A stretch of 64,000 nucleotides of DNA, from the NCBI GenBank assembly GCA_029975475.1, contig JARKPB010000018.1, forward strand, positions 1 to 64,000, in the 5' to 3' direction. The notes under the pieces are model-generated. The model saw only the letters and a program-made list of their open reading frames with translations. It searched no databases and was not told where the DNA came from. Position 1 is the stretch's first letter; each line of letters opens with the position of its first letter. The position numbers and the translations under genes were made by a program. Origin of the DNA: Anaerolineaceae bacterium (GTDB lineage: Bacteria > Chloroflexota > Anaerolineae > Anaerolineales > Anaerolineaceae). Below are positions 44,172 to 53,181 of this stretch, one piece after another.

Positions 44172-44177
44172 ATTATA
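44172..44177 (-). promoter_or_regulatory. -10 box of selD, leaderless start
   Basis: A perfect TATAAT on the minus strand ends seven bases before the selD ATG. The region 17 bases further up (GATTCC) is a poor -35 and overlaps the neighbour's terminator hairpin. Confidence 0.55.
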
Positions 44178-44186
44178 TAACGGAAA

Positions 44187-44209
44187 CCGGCGCGGGAATC
44201 CCGCGCCGG
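44187..44209 (-). terminator. Terminator-like hairpin after the SPFH gene
   Basis: CCGGCGCGGG and CCCGCGCCGG pair perfectly (10 bp) with a three-base loop, 18 bases past the SPFH stop, followed on the minus strand by TTTCC. The T-tract is short, so termination may be partial and allow read-through into selD. Confidence 0.6.
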
Positions 44210-44227
44210 CTGGTCCAGTCGAATCAA

Positions 44228-45244
44228 TCAATTTCCTGAGTTCGGGAACACCGCCGAGGGGAGAATAAACGGCGCGTTCGAAGGCAGCAGCAGGGTTTGA
44301 ATGGTGGGGGAAAGCTTGGTGATGTACTGATAATTCAACAGGCTGGGATTATCGCGAATCACCTTGGCGATCAATTCCAGGGCTTTGGCTTCAGCATCGG
44401 CTTCAATAATCCGTGCGTCCGCGCGGCCTTTGGCTTCAATCACCGCGGCATCCGCGCGGCCCTGTGCGGTCTGGCGGGCCTGCTCGGCTTCCTGTTTTTT
44501 CTGTTCGACAATCAGTTTCGCCTGCTGGGCCTGCTGTTCGGCGATCTGTTTCTGTTCCACCGAGGCGGAATATTCCGGTGAGAAGGTGATGTTGCGCAAC
44601 ACAAAGTCCACCAGCATCAAACCGTTATCTTCCAGTTTTACCTGCAGGGTCTCATAAATCCGCTTGACCAGCTCATCGCGTTTGGTCGAATAAACTTCTT
44701 CGACCCCGTACTTCGATACCATATCGCGGATGATGCCGCGCGCCTGGGCTCTCACCAGTTCTTCATAGCGGTTCTGCCACTGGATGTGCACCTGAATGAC
44801 CTTGTTGGGGTCAATTTGATAAATCACCGAGGCGTCCACATAGATTTCCTGACCGTCCGCGGTGCGCGCGGTGATTGAGTCATCCCCCTGCACCCGGCCT
44901 TCGCTCGGAGCGATGGACATGGTGTAGGTCTGGCGTGAAATCGGGTAAGTGACGACCGATTCAACAAACGGAATGATCCAGTTTATGCCCGGTTGAAGGG
45001 CAGCCGCGCGGTAGCCAGGAGCGACCGCCGTGATCACCACCCCGCGTTCATTGGGCTGGATAAATACCAGGCCGGCGCTGACCGTGCTGACCAGAATAGC
45101 CAGCACCGCGAAGACGATGATCACCAGGGTGCCGCTGCGCATGGGCTTGCCCCGAGAAGCGCGAATGACCACCAGGGCGACAGCACCAAACAGCAGCATC
45201 CACATAACGAAGGATATCCCGCGAATTAATACAGATATGTTCAT
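44228..45244 (-). CDS. SPFH/Band 7 (prohibitin-like) membrane protein
   Basis: A 338-residue membrane scaffold protein. Two membrane segments (residues about 10-30 and 40-62) precede the SPFH domain (FIQPNERGVVITAVAPGYRA, INWIIPFVESVVTYPISRQT, about 60-200). A long charged coiled coil (AEQQAQQAKLIVEQKKQEAE, about 230-290) follows, and the C-terminus is hydrophobic. Proteins of this type assemble into membrane microdomains and often regulate proteases. GAGGAGGAGAGC precedes ATG; a perfect minus-strand TATAAT lies at 45296-45301. Confidence 0.9.
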   Translation of the reverse strand: MNISVLIRGISFVMWMLLFGAVALVVIRASRGKPMRSGTLVIIVFAVLAILVSTVSAGLVFIQPNERGVVITAVAPGYRAAALQPGINWIIPFVESVVTYPISRQTYTMSIAPSEGRVQGDDSITARTADGQEIYVDASVIYQIDPNKVIQVHIQWQNRYEELVRAQARGIIRDMVSKYGVEEVYSTKRDELVKRIYETLQVKLEDNGLMLVDFVLRNITFSPEYSASVEQKQIAEQQAQQAKLIVEQKKQEAEQARQTAQGRADAAVIEAKGRADARIIEADAEAKALELIAKVIRDNPSLLNYQYITKLSPTIQTLLLPSNAPFILPSAVFPNSGN

Positions 45245-45343
45245 GCTCTCCTCCTCGAGAGTTGTTTTATTTTTGGGTAGTTATTCACATTGTTGATTAT
45301 AACGGTAGATATCAACCAAACATCAAGTTCTGGTTAAGCTTTG

Positions 45344-45372
45344 TTTAACGCTGGAGCAAATTACAGTACAAT
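45344..45372 (+). promoter_or_regulatory. Promoter of the phosphodiesterase gene 45399
   Basis: TTTAAC (45344-45349) and TACAAT (45367-45372) are 17 bases apart, 26 bases before the ATG at 45399, which has CAGGAGG before it. It is divergent from the SPFH promoter region. Confidence 0.6.
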
Positions 45373-45398
45373 CAGGTCATTGCTCAGGAGGACTGACC

Positions 45399-46676
45399 AT
45401 GCCAACTCTGCTCGAAACCACCCTCAACGCCGTGCAATCCCACCGTCTGGCGGGGATTTCCCTGCCCGCTACCCACGTCCCTCCCAATTACGCAGGATAT
45501 TCGCTGCACAACCTGGTTCACAGCGCCGTCACCTGGCTGGGCGGGCAGCCGTCCGGACCAGGTCTGGCGCCCGCTTTTCATGAAGCCCTGCCCGGCGGCT
45601 ACGACCGCATTCTGTTTCTGCTGGTGGATGGATTAAGCCTGAGCCTGTTTCAGCAGATGACCGCCGACAGCCGTCTCTCGGCTCTCTGGCAGCCGCACCT
45701 GACGGACAGCGTTCAGGGGGCGCTTACTTCTGTCTTCCCTTCGACGACCGCCACCGCCCTGTCCACCCTGTGGAGCGGAACCCTGCCCGCCGAGCACGCG
45801 ATTTTGGGTTATGAATTATGGTTGAAAGAATACAGCATGATTACCAACATGCTCACGCACAGTCCGGCGGCATACTTTGAACCCGCTGGCATCCGCAGGG
45901 CGGGCTTCACCCCTGAAAATTTCCTCAAAGTACCCACGCTGGGCACCCAACTGGAAAATCAAGGCATTCGGGCATACGCATATATGCCCGAACATATCAA
46001 CCTCTCCGGTCTGACCTTAATGCTCATGGGAGATGTCTGCCGGGTTCCATACCGCACGATCTCTGATCTCTGGGTCACTCTGGAAGACCAGCTGGCGGCC
46101 AGACCGGGAGAGCGCGCCTTCATCCATATCTACTGGGGTGACCTGGATGAACTGGAACACAAGGTTGGGCCCTCCGATCGGCGCAATCCGATGGAATGGG
46201 AACTCTTTAGCCGAACGTTTCTCGATTTTCTGACCCGGCTGTCCAGAAAGCCGCAGAAAACGCTGGTCATCATGAGCGCGGATCACGGTCAGATCGACAC
46301 CAGCCCGGCGGATTGCATCAGTCTGAGCCCGGACGAACGTCTGGGCGCGTGGTTAAGTATGCTGCCGAGCGGAGAAAGCCGCGCGCCGTATTTCTTCCTG
46401 CGCCCGGATGCCGCGGCTGCCTTTCAACAACACGCTCAGAAAACCTGGGGCGAAAAAGTCAGCCTGATCCCCCGCGAATTGGCCCTCACCAGCGGGCTGT
46501 ACGGTCCGGTCCAGCCTTCAGCGCAAACCCTGGAACGGCTGGGTGACTGGATTGGCATCACCGATGAGCGTACCTATTTCTGGTGGTCAACTAACAAAGA
46601 AGATAAGATGCGCGGACGTCACGGCGGATTACACCGTGACGAAATGATCGTGCCCTTCGTCGCCTGGGAAATTTAA
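45399..46676 (+). CDS. Alkaline-phosphatase-superfamily nucleotide pyrophosphatase/phosphodiesterase
   Basis: A 425-residue enzyme of the phosphodiesterase/nucleotide pyrophosphatase family. The metal and nucleophile sites are RILFLLVDGLSLSLFQQM (metal-binding Asp, residues about 71-88), FPSTTATALSTLWSGTLPAE (nucleophilic Thr) and IYWGDLDELEHK and MSADHGQID (metal-binding Asp/His). It has no clear signal peptide, so it may act in the cytosol. The physiological substrate is not predictable; related enzymes cleave phosphodiesters or phosphonates. It converges with the small membrane gene and overlaps it by four bases. Confidence 0.88.
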   Translation: MPTLLETTLNAVQSHRLAGISLPATHVPPNYAGYSLHNLVHSAVTWLGGQPSGPGLAPAFHEALPGGYDRILFLLVDGLSLSLFQQMTADSRLSALWQPHLTDSVQGALTSVFPSTTATALSTLWSGTLPAEHAILGYELWLKEYSMITNMLTHSPAAYFEPAGIRRAGFTPENFLKVPTLGTQLENQGIRAYAYMPEHINLSGLTLMLMGDVCRVPYRTISDLWVTLEDQLAARPGERAFIHIYWGDLDELEHKVGPSDRRNPMEWELFSRTFLDFLTRLSRKPQKTLVIMSADHGQIDTSPADCISLSPDERLGAWLSMLPSGESRAPYFFLRPDAAAAFQQHAQKTWGEKVSLIPRELALTSGLYGPVQPSAQTLERLGDWIGITDERTYFWWSTNKEDKMRGRHGGLHRDEMIVPFVAWEI

Positions 46677-46990
46677 CCCTGATCGTCAGGGGGTTCGTGC
46701 TTCTGGCTGATCACCACAGCGGTCCCGCCCACCACGACCAGAACAAGCAAGACCCCGCCAAGGATGATACCGTTGGTCTGTGATTCCGAATTGTAGTAAT
46801 CAGACGGCAGAGCCGTCTGGCCCTGCGCCAGCGCCAGCTGATTGGTTAAGTTGACGTTCGCGCCTCGCTGAGCTGAAACCGGCCGGTCCGCGCCGGTAGA
46901 AAAGAGGGTGGCCAGAAAAAGCAGCACCGCCAGGAACATAACCACCTGGCTGAGAGTGATCTTCTGTAAACGGTTTAACAGCGCCTTCAT
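46673..46990 (-). CDS. Small two-pass membrane protein
   Basis: A 105-residue protein with membrane segments at about residues 15-32 and 75-94, an exported loop rich in Gln and Asn between them, and a short acidic tail. I do not recognise a family. The ATG overlaps the stop of the solute-binding gene (ATGA), so it is translated with it and may be an accessory subunit. It is the last gene of the M42 operon and overlaps the convergent phosphodiesterase gene by four bases. Confidence 0.7.
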   Translation of the reverse strand: MKALLNRLQKITLSQVVMFLAVLLFLATLFSTGADRPVSAQRGANVNLTNQLALAQGQTALPSDYYNSESQTNGIILGGVLLVLVVVGGTAVVISQKHEPPDDQG

Positions 46991-48300
46991 GGTTGGGGTG
47001 ATTCTACCCGATTTTGAAACTCCGCGACAGCCTGACGGGGATCGGTGATGCCTTTGACGATTTGCTGAACCAGGTCAGCCAGAACGGGAGTGATGGGCGC
47101 GCTGAGCTCGGCATCTGGCAGCGGAAGCGAGGTCTCGGCCAGGGATTTCACCAGGGTGCGCAGGGCAGGGTCTTTCCAGCTGGTGAGCTGCGAAACATGC
47201 ACTGGCAAATAACCGGTCAGAGCATTGTACTGATCAAGAAAATCTCCGGCCGAAAGCGCTTCCACCAGCCGGGCAGCCAGCTGTTGGCGGGCAGGATTGG
47301 GCTCTGAGACAGCCCAAAACCAGCCGGTCGCCAGTGCTGCCGGCTTTCCGCCCAACGAAGGCAGCGGGGCCGCCTGCGCGTCAGCCGGCAGGGCGGTGAG
47401 ATAGTCCGACAGCCACACCACCGCCCAGTCAACCCGTTTCTCTTGAAAGGCATTCCACCCCTGCCGAAAATTCAGCATCTCCGTCAACCAGTAGGGGAAG
47501 ATCCCCTGCTGAGTCCCTTGATCAATCAACCGAAAAATGGTTTCAATTTTCTCCAGATCGTAAGCCGGACGGTTTTGAAGATCACGGTATTCCGCGCCAG
47601 TGGAAAGATACAGCGTCTGGAAGAAGAGCGCCTGCGGATCCGCAGCCGGAAAAGCCAGCGGCAAACCCCGTGAAAAAATTTCAGCCCAGCTGTCCGGCAG
47701 CGCTCCGGTGCTCACCGGGCGGTAGACCATCACCAGCACATCGCCAGCCAGCGGCGCGCCAAATGTCTGCCCGTCCAGCAGGGCAAGCTGATAGGCGTAA
47801 GGGTACCAGTCGTTGACATCCAGAAGCGGCGTAAGCGAGTCGAGCGGAAAGATCAGCCCCTTGCTGGCGGCCTGTTCCAAATCGCTGCGCGGCAGGGCAA
47901 TCACAGCCGGCAAATTTTCTGGCGCGGAGATGCTGGTGGCTGCCAGAAAATCCAGCAGGCTGCCAGGGCCGCTCACCGCGCGCACGCGGACCTCAATTTC
48001 AACGCCCGGATTGTCCAGCATAAATTCGTCCAGGCGTTCCCGTAACAGGCGCGCGCTTTCGCTGCTGCCGTCCGGGTTAAACTGCGGAGGTACCCAGATC
48101 ACCAGACGGTTCTTTACCACTGCCGCGGTGGGACTTTCCACAGGCTGCGTGGGAGTTTCCATCTGCGGCGGCGCGGGCGTATCCCCTGCCGAAGCTGGAG
48201 CCGCCGGCAGCACACCGCAGGCGGTCAGCAACCACACCGACAGAATAATCACCGCGAGGTGAAGGCGAAACTCCGCAAACCAGTTCCTACAAGCTTTCAT
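46987..48300 (-). CDS. Family 1 extracellular solute-binding lipoprotein
   Basis: A 437-residue ABC transporter substrate-binding protein. The signal (LHLAVIILSVWLLTACGVLP) holds a lipobox Cys at about residue 28. A Pro/Thr linker leads to the two-lobed binding domain: LVIWVPPQFNPDGSS, LDEFMLDNPGVEIEVRVRAV and LPLAFPAADPQALFFQTLYL match the maltose-binding type. No permease or ATPase is adjacent, so it must work with partners elsewhere. The start overlaps the stop of the M42 gene upstream. It may bring in peptides or sugars released by the neighbouring peptidases. Confidence 0.87.
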   Translation of the reverse strand: MKACRNWFAEFRLHLAVIILSVWLLTACGVLPAAPASAGDTPAPPQMETPTQPVESPTAAVVKNRLVIWVPPQFNPDGSSESARLLRERLDEFMLDNPGVEIEVRVRAVSGPGSLLDFLAATSISAPENLPAVIALPRSDLEQAASKGLIFPLDSLTPLLDVNDWYPYAYQLALLDGQTFGAPLAGDVLVMVYRPVSTGALPDSWAEIFSRGLPLAFPAADPQALFFQTLYLSTGAEYRDLQNRPAYDLEKIETIFRLIDQGTQQGIFPYWLTEMLNFRQGWNAFQEKRVDWAVVWLSDYLTALPADAQAAPLPSLGGKPAALATGWFWAVSEPNPARQQLAARLVEALSAGDFLDQYNALTGYLPVHVSQLTSWKDPALRTLVKSLAETSLPLPDAELSAPITPVLADLVQQIVKGITDPRQAVAEFQNRVESPQP

Positions 48301-49298
48301 TGCAAATCAATTGGATGGCCGAGCAATTCCACCAGCAATTTTACTGAATTAATTACATCCTGGTAATCCAGGACTTCGGAAGGGCTGTGAATGTAGCGGC
48401 AGGGAATGGACACGCAGCCCGCAGGCACACCGGCGCGGGTGGTCTGAATGGCGCGCGCATCGGTTGTGCCGCCCTCCAGAATTTCCAGCTGCACGGGTAT
48501 GCCCAGCCGTTCGGCAGCCGCGCACATGTGGCGCACCAGGCGCGGGTCAGAGATCATCCCCGCATCGCGCACTTTAATCGCCGGACCCTTTCCCAGAGCG
48601 GTTTCCATTTTTATTCCGCGCGGCGTGTCTCCGCTCACCGTTACATCAATGGAGATGCCAATTTCCGGGTCCACCGCATACGCAGCCGTTGTCGCGCCGC
48701 GAAGCATGACTTCCTCCTGGGTTGAAAAGACAAACACCAGTTCATTGGGCGAAGCTTTCAACTGGCGGATCACCTCTACCTGAACCGCCACCCCGATGCG
48801 GTCGTCCATCGCTTTGGCTGCCAGGCGGTTTTCGCTTAAGGCGACAAAGTCCCGGTCAAAGGAACCGGCATCGCCAGTTCTGACCGGGCAATCCTCCCGG
48901 CTGGCCGCGCCGACGTCAATAAACATCTGTTCAAATCCAGGCGTCCTGGCCAGATCTTCGAGGCGTTCACTGCCAATCACTCCGCGCGTCCCGTTTTGAA
49001 AAATTACCCGCCCGCCCAGGCAGGTATGCGGGCGAACCGCACCCAGAGGTGTGAAACGCACAAAGCCGTTCTGGTCTACGTGGGTGGCGATGACTCCGAT
49101 TTCATCCAGATGCGCGGAGATCATGACTCGTTTGCCGCCCGGCTGCCTGCTGCCCTTCCAGGCAATCAGGCTGCCCAGCGCGTCTACCTCGATCCGATCG
49201 ACATAAGGAGCAATCTCAGCCTTTACCAGGTCGCGGACCGCGTTCTCAAAACCGGAAGGGCCGGCTGCTTCAACGAATTTTTTGATCAATGCTTTCAT
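48297..49298 (-). CDS. M42-family aminopeptidase, third of three in tandem
   Basis: A 333-residue dinuclear metallopeptidase. Motifs are AAGPSGFENAVRDLV (residues about 11-25), MISAHLDEIGVIATHVDQNG (first metal His-Asp), MDDRIGVAVQVEVI, VFSTQEEVMLRGATTAA (catalytic Glu pair) and GTTDARAIQ. These cytosolic TET-type peptidases trim short peptides from the N-terminus. GGAGATACC precedes ATG. Its stop overlaps the start of the solute-binding gene. Confidence 0.92.
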   Translation of the reverse strand: MKALIKKFVEAAGPSGFENAVRDLVKAEIAPYVDRIEVDALGSLIAWKGSRQPGGKRVMISAHLDEIGVIATHVDQNGFVRFTPLGAVRPHTCLGGRVIFQNGTRGVIGSERLEDLARTPGFEQMFIDVGAASREDCPVRTGDAGSFDRDFVALSENRLAAKAMDDRIGVAVQVEVIRQLKASPNELVFVFSTQEEVMLRGATTAAYAVDPEIGISIDVTVSGDTPRGIKMETALGKGPAIKVRDAGMISDPRLVRHMCAAAERLGIPVQLEILEGGTTDARAIQTTRAGVPAGCVSIPCRYIHSPSEVLDYQDVINSVKLLVELLGHPIDLQ

Positions 49299-49317
49299 GG
49301 TATCTCCGAATTTTCAT

Positions 49318-50406
49318 CTAACGTTCCGCAGCCAAAACGGAACGATCTAATCCGTGCAGCGCGGCATAAACCAGCTGAAGGGTATGCGTCCAGTCATCGG
49401 TACGGGTAATCTGCGCTGCCGTATGCTGGTAACGTCCCGGAACAGATATCGATACACTGGGAACACCGCCGCGGGTCTTGTGAATCGCGCCGGCATCTGT
49501 GCCCCCGCCGCCCGGCTGGCGGAATTGAAACGGGATGCCGTGCCGTTCGGCTATCTGTGCCAGGAATTTTATCAGGCGCGGGTCATTGATGGTCGCGCCG
49601 TCAACCGTGTAAATCGCCGGGCCGCAGCCAATACGGGTATTGTAGCGGATATTTTCTTCGCCATCCCAGACGGGCAAATCATAGGAGGGGGTACTGTCAA
49701 GGATAATAGCAATGTCTGGATTGAGCGCGTAACCCGCCACCCGCGCCCCGCGCAGGCCCACTTCTTCCTGGACGGTGAAAGCCACCTGCAATGTTAGCTG
49801 GCGCGGACGGCGCTTGAGAATCTCAATTAAAGTCGCCACCCCCAGGCGGTCATCCAGCGCTTTGCCAATGATGCTCGGCCCAACCTGCTGAAAGGCGGTG
49901 GCAAAGGCCGCGCGGTCTCCGGGTTTCAGTTTGCCTTTCCCACCCGGGCCAATGTCAATCCGCAGACTGGTCAGCGGAATCGCGCGGCCGTTCTCATCTT
50001 TTTCCTGCAGGTGGATTGGCTTTGCGCCAATCACCCCCGGCAGGTGCTGTTTTCCAGCCTGAACCATTTTCCCGGGCAGGTGGCGAAGGTCCACCCCGCC
50101 AACCACGGCGAAAGCGTATAAGCCGGGAGCGTCTTCCTCCACCAGCATAAACCCGACTTCATCCATATGAGCCGCCAGCATGACCCTGAGCGGGTCCGGG
50201 CCCTCCCCATTACAGATCGCGAGAACGTTCCCCAGCGAGTCTACGATGATTTGGTCAACCAGCCCCTTAATTTCATCCAGAACGATCTTGCGAACCTCAC
50301 CCTCGTCGCCGGAAATTCCCACCGCGTTGGAGAGTTTTTCCAGCAGGGCGATTTGTTCCGCGCCGATGACGGGTAATTCAAACGCATGGGTATTGTGCGT
50401 GCTCAT
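49318..50406 (-). CDS. M42-family aminopeptidase, second of three in tandem
   Basis: A 362-residue paralogue. It has LSNAVGISGDEGEVRKIVLD at the start, MLAAHMDEVGFMLVEED (metal site), ALDDRLGVATLIEI, AFTVQEEVGLRGARVAGYAL (catalytic Glu pair) and GGGGTDAGAIHKT. The ATG overlaps the stop of the first M42 gene (ATGA) after GGAGGATGCTGA. Sequence differences among the three copies suggest different peptide preferences, and mixed TET assemblies are possible. Confidence 0.92.
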   Translation of the reverse strand: MSTHNTHAFELPVIGAEQIALLEKLSNAVGISGDEGEVRKIVLDEIKGLVDQIIVDSLGNVLAICNGEGPDPLRVMLAAHMDEVGFMLVEEDAPGLYAFAVVGGVDLRHLPGKMVQAGKQHLPGVIGAKPIHLQEKDENGRAIPLTSLRIDIGPGGKGKLKPGDRAAFATAFQQVGPSIIGKALDDRLGVATLIEILKRRPRQLTLQVAFTVQEEVGLRGARVAGYALNPDIAIILDSTPSYDLPVWDGEENIRYNTRIGCGPAIYTVDGATINDPRLIKFLAQIAERHGIPFQFRQPGGGGTDAGAIHKTRGGVPSVSISVPGRYQHTAAQITRTDDWTHTLQLVYAALHGLDRSVLAAER

Positions 50407-51467
50407 TCAGCATCCTCCATGCGGACTTTTTCCATGAAATTCATCTCCATGCGGGCAATAAACTGCGCCATCAACCAGCCAGTGCGGCGAATATCTTTTA
50501 ACATCACCGCTTCCACCGGCGTATGCATGTAGCGCAGCGGAATACCCAGTACCATACAGGGGATGCCTTCGGCGACAACCTGAATCCCGAAGGCGTCCGT
50601 ACCCGAATGAGCCGGCATCGGTTCCACCGCGCAGGGCAGATCGAGTTCCTCCGCCAGAGTCTTAAAAGATTGAAAGATCGCCGGATGAATATTCGGACCT
50701 ACGCCGAGCATTGGTCCCTTATCCATCTCAAAGGCGCGGTAATCCGATGCGCCCGGGCCTTTTGCGAACGTGACATCTACCACTATGGCAATCTGGGGGC
50801 GGAGGTCAAAGGGAGAGGTCAACGCCCCCGCCATGGTGATTTCTTCCTGTACGGTGGCAACCGTCCAGACATCCCAGCCGGGTTTCATCTGCTGCAGGGT
50901 TCTCAGGCACTCGGTCACCGCCGCCACTGACGCGCCTTTATCCAGACTGTGGCCAGCGATCACCCCACCGCTCAATTCAACCGGCTGTGTATTGAAAGAT
51001 ACCAGGTCGCCAACGCGCACCAGTTCTGCCACCTCTTGCGCGGACAAACCGGTATCCACCAGCAGATACTCAAGGCTGACCGGTTTTCCGGCTTGAGAGG
51101 GCGGTAAGAGGTGATCCGGTGGAGCGGCCACCCAGGCAGGCAGATCGCGGCGCCCGTGGACCGTGACCGGCGTTCCCGGCAGGATTCGCGGATCTACCCC
51201 GCCAATAGCGGTAACGCGCAGCAATCCTTCCTGGATGGAGGTTACCATCAGACCGATCGCGTCCATATGCGCCGCCAGAAGCACGCGCGGGCGCGGTTCA
51301 GGACCATAACCGCGTTTCAGGCCGTGCAGACTGCCCAGCGGGCTGACTTTCAATTCATCAACCAGTGTCTGCCATTCTTCCGCAATCACTTTGCGCACCG
51401 GGTCTTCAAAACCGCTAAGACCAGGCAGAGTCAACAATCGTTTTAAGAAATCTTGGTTTTCCGTCAT
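50403..51467 (-). CDS. M42-family aminopeptidase, first of three in tandem
   Basis: A 354-residue paralogue, upstream-most of the three. Motifs are LPGLSGFEDPVRKVIAEEW, LLAAHMDAIGLMVTSIQEG (metal site, with Ala instead of the usual Glu after the Asp), SLDKGASVAAVTE (Lys-Gly where the other copies have Asp-Arg), VATVQEEITMAGALTS and SGTDAFGI. Its metal-site neighbourhood is the most divergent, so activity or specificity may differ. It follows the Thr-rich membrane gene by 21 bases. Confidence 0.9.
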   Translation of the reverse strand: MTENQDFLKRLLTLPGLSGFEDPVRKVIAEEWQTLVDELKVSPLGSLHGLKRGYGPEPRPRVLLAAHMDAIGLMVTSIQEGLLRVTAIGGVDPRILPGTPVTVHGRRDLPAWVAAPPDHLLPPSQAGKPVSLEYLLVDTGLSAQEVAELVRVGDLVSFNTQPVELSGGVIAGHSLDKGASVAAVTECLRTLQQMKPGWDVWTVATVQEEITMAGALTSPFDLRPQIAIVVDVTFAKGPGASDYRAFEMDKGPMLGVGPNIHPAIFQSFKTLAEELDLPCAVEPMPAHSGTDAFGIQVVAEGIPCMVLGIPLRYMHTPVEAVMLKDIRRTGWLMAQFIARMEMNFMEKVRMEDAE

Positions 51468-51488
51468 AGAAATCCTGAATGGGTAAAG

Positions 51489-51875
51489 TTACCCCCCGGG
51501 TGTCTGGGTATCCGCCGGGGTGGCGCTGGGTTCGGGGGTATTGGTGAAGGTCGGCACAGGCGTCTGGGTTTGCGTTGGTGTGCTGGTATGGGTCGGCAGG
51601 AAGACAAAAGTGGCTGACGCCGTGGGAGTCAGGGTAATGGTGGGAGTCAGGGTGATGGTGGGCGTTGCGGTTGGTGTGGCGCTGATCAGCGGGGTTGGGA
51701 CGGTCGCGGTTGCGGTGGCGGTTGTGGTTGTGGTCGGGGTGCGGGTGGGCGAGTTATCGATCACGCTGCCAGCGAACAATAAAACCAGCCCCAGAAGATA
51801 GCAGGGTATCGTGGCGAGGATGATGATCACCAGGATATTGCGGGTACGTTTTTTTCTGTCAGCGGTGAGCGCCAT
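51489..51875 (-). CDS. Single-pass membrane protein with Thr/Pro-rich exported tail
   Basis: A 128-residue protein with a short basic cytosolic start (ALTADRKKRTRN), one membrane segment (residues about 14-37, ILVIIILATIPCYLLGLVLL) and an exported tail of low-complexity Thr/Pro/Ala repeats such as TPTITLTPTITLTP. It has no known fold; such tails resemble glycosylated wall spacers. I start at ATG 51873-51875 because AAGGAATCTCGC precedes it. It is first in the M42 operon. Confidence 0.7.
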   Translation of the reverse strand: MALTADRKKRTRNILVIIILATIPCYLLGLVLLFAGSVIDNSPTRTPTTTTTATATATVPTPLISATPTATPTITLTPTITLTPTASATFVFLPTHTSTPTQTQTPVPTFTNTPEPSATPADTQTPGG

Positions 51876-51899
51876 GCGAGATTCCTTAACCTGCCACAC

Positions 51900-51928
51900 A
51901 TGATATCATGCAGCCACCGAGGTGGCAA
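51900..51928 (-). promoter_or_regulatory. Promoter of the M42 peptidase operon
   Basis: On the minus strand TTGCCA (51923-51928) and TATCAT (51900-51905) are separated by 17 bases, about 25 bases before the ATG at 51875. It sits in the gap after the MFS gene. Confidence 0.55.
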
Positions 51929-51951
51929 GCGTCAGCGGCGCGGAGAACCGG

Positions 51952-53181
51952 TCAACCCTTCTCCCCCTTAAATTGCCTGGGCAGCAAGATCAGCACCGGC
52001 GAGAGCAGCAAAACGGAAACCAGCATCCCCGTGGAAATGCCCGCGCTGCGCGCCACCAAACCGACCGGCGGGCCGCCGGCGATCTGCCCGAGGGCGTCCA
52101 CCTGCGAGCTGACCGACAGCACTGTGGCGCGCACCTGAGGGTCCAACCGGTGGTTGACCCAGGCGGTGTAGAGCGGCGAGGCGAGGGTGCGAAAAATATC
52201 CACTGCCCAGAAGCAGAGGATCGCGAGCACAAACGAACCGGACAGGACGAAACCAAGCAAGGAGAGAATTAATAATCCGCTGACCGCAGCCAGCCAGCGC
52301 GCCAGAACCTGCGGCGGCGGATTCTCCACCCGCTTCTGCAGCCAGCCAGAAGCCAGAGCCGAAAGGATGAGCGAACCCGCTCCCAGCAGGCCAAACCAGG
52401 TGACATCCGGGAGATTAAGAATGGATGGAAATTGGAAGCGCTCCAGCAGCGAGGCGGTCCACAGGCGGTCATACCCCTCGCTGTACAGGCCGAAAAAGAA
52501 TCCGATCCCCAGAATGGCCAGCAAAGCGGGGCGCGCTTTGATCATGCGCATCCCCTGACGAAATGTATCCGCGAAATGCTGCCAGGAGGTGCGTTCCGCT
52601 GGCGGAACCGGCGAATAACCATCTTCCGGCATGACCGCGATCAACAACGCCCCGAGCAATAAAAACAGTGCCCCGCTGGTCAAAATCGGAGTCTGGATGG
52701 AGACGGCTGCCAGGGCGACGCTCAGCCCGGTGCCGAGCAGCGCGCCCCAGTTTTCCACCTGCACCCCCTTGAGAAATGCGGCAGCGGCGTTTTCTTCGCC
52801 AATTTCATCACTGATCCAGGCCTGTAACGCGCCGCTGGTAAAGGTCCAGCCAGCGCCCCACAACACCTGCGCCAGCAGTATCGGGAGAAATAAGGGCAGC
52901 AAACCCGTCACCAGAAAACCGGCTCCGACCAGAAAAACGCCAATGATCACCGATAACCGTCGGCTGTAAACATCCGCGACCACACCGGTCGGAATTTCCA
53001 GGAAGAATACCGACACTTCCAGGGCGGTACCCACCAGGACGAGCTGCAAGGCATCCAGTCGGGCATACTGGATGAAATACACCATATTGACGGTAAAAAC
53101 CATGCGAAAAAGCATGGCGGTCAGAAAAGAATACAGCAGATATACGCGGTAGGGCCGGGAGTTTTGCAATCTTTTCCTCAA
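51952..53181 (-). CDS. MFS transporter
   Basis: A 409-residue integral membrane protein with about twelve hydrophobic segments. The N-terminal half shows FLEIPTGVVADVYSRRLSVI (the A-like loop between helices 2 and 3) and QVLWGAGWTFTSGALQAWIS, typical of drug/metabolite MFS carriers. The transported solute is unknown. The start is TTG at 53181 overlapping the DUF92 stop; a TTG four codons later (53169) has a better ribosome site (GAGGAAAAGA) and could be the real start. Confidence 0.87.
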   Translation of the reverse strand: MRKRLQNSRPYRVYLLYSFLTAMLFRMVFTVNMVYFIQYARLDALQLVLVGTALEVSVFFLEIPTGVVADVYSRRLSVIIGVFLVGAGFLVTGLLPLFLPILLAQVLWGAGWTFTSGALQAWISDEIGEENAAAAFLKGVQVENWGALLGTGLSVALAAVSIQTPILTSGALFLLLGALLIAVMPEDGYSPVPPAERTSWQHFADTFRQGMRMIKARPALLAILGIGFFFGLYSEGYDRLWTASLLERFQFPSILNLPDVTWFGLLGAGSLILSALASGWLQKRVENPPPQVLARWLAAVSGLLILSLLGFVLSGSFVLAILCFWAVDIFRTLASPLYTAWVNHRLDPQVRATVLSVSSQVDALGQIAGGPPVGLVARSAGISTGMLVSVLLLSPVLILLPRQFKGEKG

